A DNA stretch of 64,000 nucleotides, taken from NCBI GenBank assembly GCA_018367495.1, contig JAGZGB010000001.1:14882-78881 (forward strand). The letters run 5' to 3'. Numbering within the stretch: position 1 is the first letter of the stretch; each line of letters starts with the position of its first letter. Of the stretch, positions 18,296 to 26,556 are shown in pieces. Made by a program: the position numbers and the translations under genes. The DNA is from Veillonella sp. (GTDB taxonomy: Bacteria > Bacillota_C > Negativicutes > Veillonellales > Veillonellaceae). Under the pieces are notes generated by a model. It was not told the origin of the DNA, did not search any database, and was given only the letters and a program-made list of their open reading frames with translations.

Positions 18296-19756
18296 TTATT
18301 GATTGCCACCAAGTTGTGCTAATTGTTCAGTTGCACCACTGTTTGCAATTATTTCTGCACCTTGGCCAACTGGTGTATTCAACGGAACACCGGTCAATTG
18401 TTCAAGAGCTGCAATGCTAATATTGTAATTATAAAGAGCTTGTACATAGTTATTACGAGCATCTGTTAATTTAGTTTCAGCATCAAGTACATCAAGATTT
18501 GTACCTACTCCGGCACGATAGCGAAGTGTAGCAATACGGAAGCTTTCTTGACCTTGAGCAACTGCAGTTTGAGTACTTTGAATCGTTTGCTCCGCAGAAC
18601 GCAAGTTCAAATATGCTTTTTGCACGGCTAATAATACAGCATCAACAGTAGCTAAATTAGCTTCTTTAGCTTGTTCAAGTTGTGCATTCGCTTTTTTAAT
18701 CGCATTTTGCGTAGCACCGCCATCCCATAAACTCCAAGATGCAGTAGCACCTACACTCCAAGATTTTGTACTTGTTCCAAAGTAACCATCTGGATCAGCA
18801 TAGCCACGACCTGCTTTTACAGCTACAGTTGGTAAATAACCAGATTTAGCGGATTTTACAGCTTCTTCTGCGGATTTTACATCAAGTGCAGATTTCACAA
18901 GAGCAGAACGATGAAGCAAAGCATATGCTTTAGCTTGTTCCAATGTAACATTGTAAGGTTTATATTGTAAATCATGTTCCGCTGTATTAATAGCTGTTTG
19001 CGCAGGATAAGCAATAACTTGATTCAAACTAGCCTCTGCTAAATTAGCAGAGTTTTGAGTTTTTACAAGGTTTGTTTCAGAGTCAGCAAGATTTGTTTTA
19101 GCCGCCAACACATCAGAACTAGCTACCAAGCCAACATTATATTGAGCTTGCACATTTGTTACATGACCTTGATAGTCTTTAACAGCTTGTTGAGCCACAT
19201 CAACAAGATTACGATTCATAATCAAAGTATAGTAACCACTGATGGCATCATATTTTGCTTGTTGCAATGCTTCTTCATAACTAGCGCCAGTACCTTCACG
19301 TGTATAACGTGCAGAATCAATACTTGCATCAAGTTGAGGATTAAATACTGGAGCACTAATGGAGAAGTTATGACTACCGGTTTTACCGCGACCAGTGTCA
19401 CCGCCTGATTTTTCAGCAGACCAACCATAACTAACGCTAGGATTTTTACCTGCTGCTACTTGACTAACTGCAGATTTAGCAGCTTCATACCCCCATTTAG
19501 TTTGTTTTGCAGTACGGTTATTTGCTAATGCTAACTCAATCGTACGAGACTCATCGAGATCCAATTTACTCTCATAAGTTTTGCTATCTTGCACAGATTT
19601 TTCAGCTAATTGCTTTTGTGTTAATTGAATAGCTTCTTTTTGATATTTGCTTAATTGATCTCCATTATTAACGGAAGTTGTAACTACATCAGCAGCCATT
19701 GCACCTGTAGTAGCCAAGGAGAGCATTACACCCAAGGATAGAACCTTTTTATTCAT
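18296..19756 (-). CDS. tolC: TolC-family outer-membrane efflux protein
   Basis: Outer-membrane channel that forms a trimeric barrel and periplasmic tunnel. It has 486 residues from ATG 19756, which has GGAGG eight bases upstream; a GTG seven codons earlier lacks such a site. The signal peptide ends near ATGAMA-AD. Two OEP repeats follow (about 60-260 and 275-475), with long coiled-coil helices and conserved patches such as LRYRAGVGTNLDVLDA. It is 21 bases after mlaD and appears co-transcribed with mlaEFD. No RND or ABC pump partner is nearby. Confidence 0.93.
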   Translation of the reverse strand: MNKKVLSLGVMLSLATTGAMAADVVTTSVNNGDQLSKYQKEAIQLTQKQLAEKSVQDSKTYESKLDLDESRTIELALANNRTAKQTKWGYEAAKSAVSQVAAGKNPSVSYGWSAEKSGGDTGRGKTGSHNFSISAPVFNPQLDASIDSARYTREGTGASYEEALQQAKYDAISGYYTLIMNRNLVDVAQQAVKDYQGHVTNVQAQYNVGLVASSDVLAAKTNLADSETNLVKTQNSANLAEASLNQVIAYPAQTAINTAEHDLQYKPYNVTLEQAKAYALLHRSALVKSALDVKSAEEAVKSAKSGYLPTVAVKAGRGYADPDGYFGTSTKSWSVGATASWSLWDGGATQNAIKKANAQLEQAKEANLATVDAVLLAVQKAYLNLRSAEQTIQSTQTAVAQGQESFRIATLRYRAGVGTNLDVLDAETKLTDARNNYVQALYNYNISIAALEQLTGVPLNTPVGQGAEIIANSGATEQLAQLGGNQ

Positions 19757-19798
19757 AATATATACCTCCATACTCACCTAACGTGAATGTATTAGTCT

Positions 19799-21058
19799 TT
19801 AAAATACTTGTTTGATACCAAAGTAGGTACCGCCATTCGTGGAACCGAACGGCCTGGTCATTTGAATAACCCCATAAGTATCTTTATGTAAACGTATATC
19901 ACTACGAATACGATATTTATGATTGTTAAGGTCATACACAGCTGCGGATAATGAAACGGGACCACGTAAATTATAATCAACGCCAATGCCCAATTCACTT
20001 TCAAAAATACCGCCACGTACTAGCCATTTAGAGCTAATAAATCGACCTGCATTTAAATCGAATTTAGTGCCATCACCGATATTGGAAAGGCCAAGTTCAG
20101 CCATTCCTTTATCGTTGAAAGCACGAACACGACCATTAATGCGGAATTCATCATCTGTTGTGTTATACAACAAATCTACAGATGGCTCAACTTTAGTAGA
20201 TGACTTTTTTTCAACGTTATTTTCCTCTACAACATTACCATTTACATTGGTTTGATACGCTTTACCACCCATCAATTTATTAATACGAGCTGAAATTTGT
20301 GCCGTATTATGTAATGTTTCTTTAATATTTTCTTGTGCTTTAGGATCTGTTACCGTAGATTCCATAGAACGAGCCATATTATCTACACGATCCGTAGTTT
20401 GTTTTAAGTTGGTCAAAATAGCTCGCATATCATTACCTGCATTACCATCCGCATTAAATTGCTGTGCCGCTTGATTTAGCTGTGCTGTTACATCAGCCAT
20501 ATTTTGTGTAATCGCGACAGCATTATCAGCCATCGTCGCAGTAGATTGTAGAGAATATTTAAGTGCATTTTGCGTTGCAGGATCACCAATAATATTATTG
20601 ATAGACTGCAACATTTTTTCGGTACCATCCATTAACTTTTGAGCGCTTTGCATAGCTTTATCCATAGCATCTGCACCTTCGCCCTTAACAGAATCACCAT
20701 CTTGTAAATATACCTTAGATTGACCTGGTGAAATTTGAATAAATTTATCACCTAAAAAACCATCTGAGCCTAATGTAAAAGTAGAGTCACTTGGAATTTG
20801 TGTTTTTTCATCAAGCTTCATTTTTACTGCCACACCATGCGGCGTAATTTCAATATCAGAAACATTACCGATTGCTACACCAGAGTATTTAACTTGATTA
20901 CCATTTTTTAAACCATTAACTTGAGCAAAATCACCAGTAATTGTCATTTGTGGCTTAGCCCATATATCAATGCGACCTACAAAAAGTATGCCTGCAATAA
21001 ATAAAGCTATACCAATAATCGTGAAAGCCCCTACCTTGGCCTCCGTCGTCCACTTCAT
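19799..21058 (-). CDS. mlaD: MlaD-type MCE protein with C-terminal barrel-like domain
   Basis: Phospholipid-transport subunit attached to the MlaEF transporter. It has 419 residues, more than twice E. coli MlaD. A membrane anchor (about 8-29) is followed by one MCE domain (about 37-115), a long helical region (about 130-265) and a C-terminal beta-rich domain (about 288-419). The last domain has alternating strands and a terminal Phe, like an outer-membrane barrel. In Veillonella parvula such an MlaD has been reported to bridge both membranes without MlaA or MlaC. The start overlaps the mlaF stop (TAATG). Confidence 0.93.
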   Translation of the reverse strand: MKWTTEAKVGAFTIIGIALFIAGILFVGRIDIWAKPQMTITGDFAQVNGLKNGNQVKYSGVAIGNVSDIEITPHGVAVKMKLDEKTQIPSDSTFTLGSDGFLGDKFIQISPGQSKVYLQDGDSVKGEGADAMDKAMQSAQKLMDGTEKMLQSINNIIGDPATQNALKYSLQSTATMADNAVAITQNMADVTAQLNQAAQQFNADGNAGNDMRAILTNLKQTTDRVDNMARSMESTVTDPKAQENIKETLHNTAQISARINKLMGGKAYQTNVNGNVVEENNVEKKSSTKVEPSVDLLYNTTDDEFRINGRVRAFNDKGMAELGLSNIGDGTKFDLNAGRFISSKWLVRGGIFESELGIGVDYNLRGPVSLSAAVYDLNNHKYRIRSDIRLHKDTYGVIQMTRPFGSTNGGTYFGIKQVF

Positions 21059-21816
21059 TATACCTCTCCCATCGCAGATACATTAATTGGTTCTGCTTCG
21101 CCATGAATAAACTGTTGTACCTTTTTATTTGTCGAATTCTTAAAGTTTATTGTATCAGAAATTTCCACAAATTGCCCCTTATCAAGTAAAGCTATGCGGT
21201 CTGCTACATAAAATGCGGATTGCATATCATGCGTTACAACGATAGAAGTACAACCGAGCCGCTGCTGCATTCCCTTAATTAGCATACTAATCGTACCTGA
21301 AGTAATAGGATCTAACCCGGATGAAGGTTCATCATAGAGGATTAAACTTGGATCTAACGCTATGGCGCGAGCTAAGCTAACACGCTTCTTCATGCCCCCA
21401 GATAATTCGTTAGGCATATAGGATTCATACCCTTTTAAACCGACCCAATCTAGTCGTTCTGCTACAATGCGTTTTATTTCATCTTCCCCTAAGTCCGTAT
21501 GCTGCCGTAAACCAAAGGCTACATTTTCACCTACTGACATAGAGTCAAACAATGCAGAGTATTGGAATACCATCCCCATTTTTCTACGTACTGTATTAAA
21601 TTCATCTTCGGATAATGTTGTAATATCTATGCCATCTACAATAATCTGTCCCGATGTAGGTCGCTGCAAGCCAATCAATAAGCGAAGTAGTGTACTTTTA
21701 CCACTACCGCTACCACCTAATATAACTAACGTCTCCCCATCATCTATGGTGAGATTAATAGAGTCTAGAATCACACGCGACTCATAGGCAACTACAACAT
21801 TGCGTAGTTCTATCAT
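21058..21816 (-). CDS. mlaF: MlaF-type ABC ATPase
   Basis: ATPase that drives phospholipid movement by MlaE. It has 252 residues with Walker A GGSGSGKST, a Q-loop (VFQYSALFDSMSV), signature LSGGMKKR and Walker B LILYDEPSSGLDP, all in the MlaF/Ttg2A pattern. It lies 20 bases after mlaE and overlaps mlaD by one base. No MlaB (STAS) gene is in the window. Confidence 0.94.
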   Translation of the reverse strand: MIELRNVVVAYESRVILDSINLTIDDGETLVILGGSGSGKSTLLRLLIGLQRPTSGQIIVDGIDITTLSEDEFNTVRRKMGMVFQYSALFDSMSVGENVAFGLRQHTDLGEDEIKRIVAERLDWVGLKGYESYMPNELSGGMKKRVSLARAIALDPSLILYDEPSSGLDPITSGTISMLIKGMQQRLGCTSIVVTHDMQSAFYVADRIALLDKGQFVEISDTINFKNSTNKKVQQFIHGEAEPINVSAMGEV

Positions 21817-21836
21817 AAAATCCTCTAACGTATCTA

Positions 21837-22598
21837 CTAATATAACAAGGTAGATAAAAAGTAATTTAATACAAACACTAAAATAATACTAGTTACTACC
21901 GAACTAGTTGTGGAGAAGCCCACTGCTTCTGCTCCCATCTTAGTTTCCATGCCCTTATAAGCACCTACCAATGCAATGACAGCACCAAATACACTAGACT
22001 TCACAAGACCTAGTGTAAAATCTGAAATGGTAGAAAACATTTGAATAGAATCTAAATAGGTACTAGGCGCCAGACCTTTAATAGCAGTAGCTACAAAGTA
22101 ACCACCTGCAATACCAATCACTACACCATAAAACGCTAAAATAGGCACCATAATCATACACGCTACTACACGAGGAACCACGAGATAACCAACAGGATCG
22201 ACAGCCATAACACGGAGCGCATCAATTTGTTCTGTCACCTTCATTGTACCAATTTCAGCCGTGATAGCGGCACCAACACGGCCGGCCAGTACAACGCCTA
22301 CTAAAATAGGTCCTAACTCACGCCCCATAGCAACAGCCATAAGGCCACCCACAGTACTTTGAGCACCATATGTAATCAATACATCCGTAATCTGTAGTGT
22401 CATAACTGCACCGGCAAATAGCAAGGTTAAACTGATAATCGGCAACGAATCAACACCTAGGTGAGCCATCTGTTGAAATACATGCCACAGATTAATCATT
22501 TTTAGTTGTTTTATTGTTTGCCACACTAATAATGTAGCACTCCCCATCTGTGATAGGACGTGCATTACGGCACATCCTATCGATTCTAGCCAATTCAA
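21837..22598 (-). CDS. mlaE: MlaE-type permease
   Basis: Membrane subunit of the MCE phospholipid transporter. It has 253 residues, an N-terminal interfacial helix, and five hydrophobic segments. The family block AMGRELGPILVGVVLAGRVG and the TEQIDALRVMAVDP motif are present. The frame opens at TTG 22598 with a weak ribosome site; ATG 22565, preceded by GGATG, is an alternative and would drop 11 residues. It follows the S55 protease gene by 31 bases. Confidence 0.93.
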   Translation of the reverse strand: MNWLESIGCAVMHVLSQMGSATLLVWQTIKQLKMINLWHVFQQMAHLGVDSLPIISLTLLFAGAVMTLQITDVLITYGAQSTVGGLMAVAMGRELGPILVGVVLAGRVGAAITAEIGTMKVTEQIDALRVMAVDPVGYLVVPRVVACMIMVPILAFYGVVIGIAGGYFVATAIKGLAPSTYLDSIQMFSTISDFTLGLVKSSVFGAVIALVGAYKGMETKMGAEAVGFSTTSSVVTSIILVFVLNYFLSTLLY

Positions 22599-22629
22599 CA
22601 GTCTAGCCCTTTCCCCTTACATTTTCAGC

Positions 22630-24612
22630 TTATTCAGCTGTATTAGTATCATTTATTTTAGATTCATCCTTTTTGCCAGGTGTCTTTGTGTCTTGTTTAT
22701 CAGACTTTTTCACATCTTTTTTATTGGATTTATCCTTTTTAGATTGGTCTTCCAATTCTAATTTATGTTCCATCTTGATTTGATTTTTTACTTCTTTTAC
22801 ACGTTTAGCTAATGCTTTATCACGATCAGCTGGCTTCATAACTTGAATTGTAAATTGACCATCACCTTGAACGATGTATTCTGTATCAACAGCAGTCTTT
22901 TCAATTTGATTATCGTCATCTTTATTAGAACTTAAATCTTCTTGACCAGTTTTTTTCTTTACATCCCCTGGCATAGGTCTTGATTCCACATCCTTAAGTT
23001 TAGCTTTTTTAACAGATTTGGAACCATCTTCATCAACAAGGCTAATGCCATCTTCTAAAAACTCTACAACAATTTGATTATTTGTATCAGTCTTTTGAAT
23101 TTCATCATAAAGATCATCAAAATCTTTATGAACCTTTAATCGACGTAAGATTTCGTCAGTTAAATTGTATTTTTGCTTTTCTAATACATAAGGTAAAGGA
23201 ATTTCACCGCCCCCACGTACCTCTAAAGTATACTTACCAACAGCTTGATCCTCAGGAACTTTAAAGAAGATTTGCTTAACAACCTTCTCTCCTCGGAATG
23301 GCTCCAACGTTACATCTACAACGATTGTATCACCAGGAGAAACAATGGTGGAGGATGCAGAGGCATCAATAAGCTTTGCTGTTTTCTTATCTTGTGTTAC
23401 CTCAGTTTCTACAGAGATATCAGAGATTTCATAATTAATGAATCGGTTATTCATAAGAACATCGATAACATTGTAGAACTCATCAACAGCTTTCTCTGAA
23501 ATAGAATCAGAACTATAGAACATATTAGTTCGTGTCAACGGTTTATGTTCTTTACCTCTTGGAGTGATAGTATAAGAAATTGTAGCTGTACCAGCGCCAC
23601 TACGATCTAATGTTTTATTCAACATATTATATAAAGATGTAGCCGCTAAAGTCGGTGTCATTTCACTATCTTCAATGACCTTAACATAGCTAGTTTTATC
23701 ACGCCCCATATCAAGGTCTTTCAAATGGAATCGCATAGGAATGCCTGAAGATATCACTCCAGATACACCAGCAATACCGGCACCTCTATCTTCAGTTACA
23801 GAACCAACTTCCTTGCCCATAGAACCCAATTTGAAAGCGGCATCATAGCTTTTAACGACTGTAAATATACTTGCATTATGCATGAAGTAGTTTGAAGAAC
23901 CATGTTTCAAGAATGGATGACCAAAGGCAACAATCTTCTCACCATCTACATAGGTAACAGTACCAATAGCCCCTAGCTTTAGGTCACCATCAACTAATAA
24001 TGCAGCTACAGATCCACCAGCCTCCAATGGTTTTGCAATTTCATCACCACTGGCACTGGCTGTATCATATGTTTCATATTTATATTGTGGCAGCTTGGAT
24101 TTGAAATAATCCATGGACGCTGCATCAAAGCCATATGCCATAAGCGGAGTTCCAAGAGGGATCAATTGTTTATCATCCCATGGCTTAGAGAGGTTCTTCT
24201 CATATGGAATGTTCCATAATTTCACCATATCTTCGATAGGAGTAATCATCCCAATCGTACCATCAGCAAAGCCCCAACCATAGGCAACCGCACCAACGAG
24301 CTTACCATTTATATATACAGGACTACCACTCATGCCATGAGCAATGCCTCCAGTTTTTTCCATAACAGGACCAGAGAACTTTGCCAAAATAAGATGACCA
24401 GATGGCCCCTTATCCTTCATGACACCTAGTACCTTTACATCAAAGGTAGAAATGGTATCTCCTACAATTACAGTTTTTGCAATACCTTCCATACCTGTAG
24501 TTACATCATTGACAGGCATGAAATCAACAGCCTGTGCAGCTGTAAGTGAAGTACAGAAGAAAAGCGCCAGTATCGCTTTTCTATACCGACGCCAAGAATG
24601 AGAAAACTTCAT
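22630..24612 (-). CDS. Exported SpoIVB-type (S55) serine protease
   Basis: A 660-residue secreted protein: signal peptide (about 1-28), then a Peptidase S55-like region. The Ser motif GMSGSP (Ser 95) comes first, and a GHPF motif with His 232 comes later. The two blocks are in the opposite order to sporulation protease SpoIVB, as I recall it, and there is no PDZ domain. A second beta-rich region (about 290-480) follows, with a Lys/Asp/Glu-rich tail (about 530-660). It sits between an exported lipoyl-like protein and mlaE. Substrate unknown; an envelope quality-control or regulatory role is an inference. Confidence 0.78.
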   Translation of the reverse strand: MKFSHSWRRYRKAILALFFCTSLTAAQAVDFMPVNDVTTGMEGIAKTVIVGDTISTFDVKVLGVMKDKGPSGHLILAKFSGPVMEKTGGIAHGMSGSPVYINGKLVGAVAYGWGFADGTIGMITPIEDMVKLWNIPYEKNLSKPWDDKQLIPLGTPLMAYGFDAASMDYFKSKLPQYKYETYDTASASGDEIAKPLEAGGSVAALLVDGDLKLGAIGTVTYVDGEKIVAFGHPFLKHGSSNYFMHNASIFTVVKSYDAAFKLGSMGKEVGSVTEDRGAGIAGVSGVISSGIPMRFHLKDLDMGRDKTSYVKVIEDSEMTPTLAATSLYNMLNKTLDRSGAGTATISYTITPRGKEHKPLTRTNMFYSSDSISEKAVDEFYNVIDVLMNNRFINYEISDISVETEVTQDKKTAKLIDASASSTIVSPGDTIVVDVTLEPFRGEKVVKQIFFKVPEDQAVGKYTLEVRGGGEIPLPYVLEKQKYNLTDEILRRLKVHKDFDDLYDEIQKTDTNNQIVVEFLEDGISLVDEDGSKSVKKAKLKDVESRPMPGDVKKKTGQEDLSSNKDDDNQIEKTAVDTEYIVQGDGQFTIQVMKPADRDKALAKRVKEVKNQIKMEHKLELEDQSKKDKSNKKDVKKSDKQDTKTPGKKDESKINDTNTAE

Positions 24613-24624
24613 TCCTTCTCTCCT

Positions 24625-24909
24625 TTATTTACTTTCTACTGTGACAACGATTTGATCACGAGAAACGTCTGAACCCACTGTAACATTAACCGCCGTTACA
24701 GTACCAGTTACAGTAGATTTAGCAGCAGCCATAGGGCCAGCCAATGTCTCTACAGTTACCAATGTTTGACCTTCTGTTACAGCAGAGCCAACGGAAACTG
24801 TAGAAGCAACTTTACCTGTTAATACACTTTGGTATGATACAGGGGCCGCCATTACAGAGCTAACACCCAAAATCCCTAAAGCGGCTAAGGCCAACACTAC
24901 TCTTTTCAT
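24625..24909 (-). CDS. Small exported biotinyl/lipoyl-like domain protein
   Basis: A 94-residue protein with a signal peptide (cut near SSVMA-AP) and a single domain of about 70 residues that looks like a biotinyl/lipoyl carrier hairpin fold (VTEGQTLVTVETL ... VTGTVTAVNV). The position of the modified Lys (EAMKM in biotin carriers) reads LAGPMAAAK, so the usual Lys is shifted or lost. A modified cofactor is unlikely in the periplasm anyway. It leads the operon with the S55 protease and mlaEFD. Function unknown; such folds also serve as adaptor domains in membrane-fusion proteins. Confidence 0.7.
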   Translation of the reverse strand: MKRVVLALAALGILGVSSVMAAPVSYQSVLTGKVASTVSVGSAVTEGQTLVTVETLAGPMAAAKSTVTGTVTAVNVTVGSDVSRDQIVVTVESK

Positions 24910-24947
24910 AACGATCCCTCCTTTTACAAAATTAGTTATGTATGTAT

Positions 24948-24976
24948 AGTATACTAAATTATTACTAATATTTCAA
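24948..24976 (-). promoter_or_regulatory. Promoter of the lipoyl-like-S55-mlaEFD-tolC operon
   Basis: Minus strand: -35 TTGAAA (24971-24976), 17-base spacer, -10 TATACT (24948-24953), each matching five of six consensus bases. It leaves a leader of about 32 bases with a GGAGGG site. Confidence 0.68.
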
Positions 24977-24997
24977 ACAAAATTGTATGCAACGAAT

Positions 24998-26341
24998 TCA
25001 TTTTATAATTACAATATCCTCATAGGTCGTAGGATTTGGAGTAGCTTTATGTACGTACGCATCATTAACCACTAAATCAACGCTACCTTGATTTGATAAT
25101 TCAGCACCATCTACAACGCCTAGCTTAGATAACAGTTTGGCCCCCTCTTGTTGTGTGACCCCTACGGATTGAAGACCTACTTTATCAACAGTAAGGATCA
25201 CTAAATTATGATCTTTTGTGGTTCCTATGAAACTACGAGCTTTATTATTAGTCCCATCAGCGCCTACATAATTGCCATTCTTCAATACCATAGCGCCCGC
25301 TTGTAGCGCTGCACCACCTGTGGTAGTAACTTGTGCTAGCTCCGGTCTATTTTGAATCGTAATCGATGTGCCCACTTTTAATTTACGCAATGCATCTCTT
25401 GATTCCCCATGCCCAGATAATACATATTGGTTTTCTCCAATTTTAGAATTTCCTTTTTGACCACTAACGACCTTACCATTGGCTACAGTCACTTCATAGC
25501 CAAAGTCATTAGTTTTTGTAGATGGTCCATATGCTGATGTATATAGAGTCAAGGCATTTTCTTTACGTCCTGTATTAACAGAGGTAATTAGGAAGGTATC
25601 TTTTTGCGTTTTAGCTTGTAATAAGGGTCTTTTTTCCTCAATAAAATAACCGCGATTTGGTGTATATCGCAAGGTGCCACGATTAGAGATACGCTCTAAA
25701 TCAATAGTGCCATCACTAGCTACCGAATAAGGACGATCAAAACTTCCGCCCTTTACCTTTGCTCCAATTACAGCAGTATGAGATTGAATCACAGATGATA
25801 AGGCTTTTCCTTCTGGAACATGGGCTACTACCATAGGTGAATCATTATCAACAGATAACGCAAAGGCTTGAATCTTACCTTCTGCTACAGTGTTATTAAT
25901 CTTGCTATATGTAACGGATTTATTTACATCTTTTGTTGTTTGTTGATCATAGCTAGAAAATAAATCCACTACAATACGCGATGGCTTTTCCAATGTAAAC
26001 TCATGGTGTTGTACATCCTTATTAGCCGTCAATGTTACTTGTAAAGCACCATTAACAGGTTGCAAGCCAATACCTTTTAAAACACCTGTTTTCGTGTTAT
26101 TTTGAGCTACAGGTCCAGTCAATCCATTTGTCGTGCCACCTAGGTTAAGGGTAAGAGCATGTGTGGACTCATTATAAGATTTAGTCCAAGATACAGGCAT
26201 TTCAGATACATCTAATACGATTCGACTTGTACCTTCGTGATTAGATACACGTACACTAGTTAAATTTCCAGCTTCAGCATAAGGTATTGTACTGCCTAGG
26301 AAACCTAACACAGCAATAGTCATATATAAATATCGTTTCAT
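24998..26341 (-). CDS. AMIN-domain protein with degenerate phosphodiester-glycosidase domain
   Basis: A 447-residue exported protein: signal peptide (1-24), an AMIN-like domain (about 27-130) that in other proteins binds peptidoglycan or secretion partners, and a C-terminal region resembling the phosphodiester glycosidase (NAGPA) family. The similarity is clearest at ARSFIGTTKDHN and VGVTQQEGAKLLSKLG. The family's LDGGGSS-type motif reads LSNQGSVDL here and the N-terminal NGGFF-type motif is not recognisable, so catalysis is doubtful. It lies between mreB and the mla operon. Role unknown, probably envelope. Confidence 0.68.
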   Translation of the reverse strand: MKRYLYMTIAVLGFLGSTIPYAEAGNLTSVRVSNHEGTSRIVLDVSEMPVSWTKSYNESTHALTLNLGGTTNGLTGPVAQNNTKTGVLKGIGLQPVNGALQVTLTANKDVQHHEFTLEKPSRIVVDLFSSYDQQTTKDVNKSVTYSKINNTVAEGKIQAFALSVDNDSPMVVAHVPEGKALSSVIQSHTAVIGAKVKGGSFDRPYSVASDGTIDLERISNRGTLRYTPNRGYFIEEKRPLLQAKTQKDTFLITSVNTGRKENALTLYTSAYGPSTKTNDFGYEVTVANGKVVSGQKGNSKIGENQYVLSGHGESRDALRKLKVGTSITIQNRPELAQVTTTGGAALQAGAMVLKNGNYVGADGTNNKARSFIGTTKDHNLVILTVDKVGLQSVGVTQQEGAKLLSKLGVVDGAELSNQGSVDLVVNDAYVHKATPNPTTYEDIVIIK

Positions 26342-26378
26342 TTATAATTCCTCTATAGCGCTAACCCATATTAATAGA

Positions 26379-26406
26379 TTTATACTTATACATCAATTTT
26401 ATACAA
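26379..26406 (-). promoter_or_regulatory. Possible promoter of the AMIN/NAGPA-like gene
   Basis: Minus strand: -35 TTGTAT (26401-26406), 16-base spacer, -10 TATAAA (26379-26384), about 40 bases before the start codon. Confidence 0.4.
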
Positions 26407-26461
26407 TATACTTTTACTATAGTATACATCATAAAGATGAAAATTACAAAAAGGATGTACT

Positions 26462-26525
26462 AAAAAAGAAGTTACTATCTACCGTTATTCCATTTTTCAA
26501 TGGCCTATCTATAGATAGTAACTTC
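26462..26525 (-). terminator. Terminator after mreB
   Basis: Perfect 13-bp arms (26513-26525 and 26468-26480) enclose a smaller inner hairpin (CCATT/AATGG). On the minus strand they are followed by six T (complement of 26462-26467). It lies 32 bases past the mreB stop. Confidence 0.85.
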
Positions 26526-26556
26526 CTCAAATTCTACATTATTTCAATAAAATATT

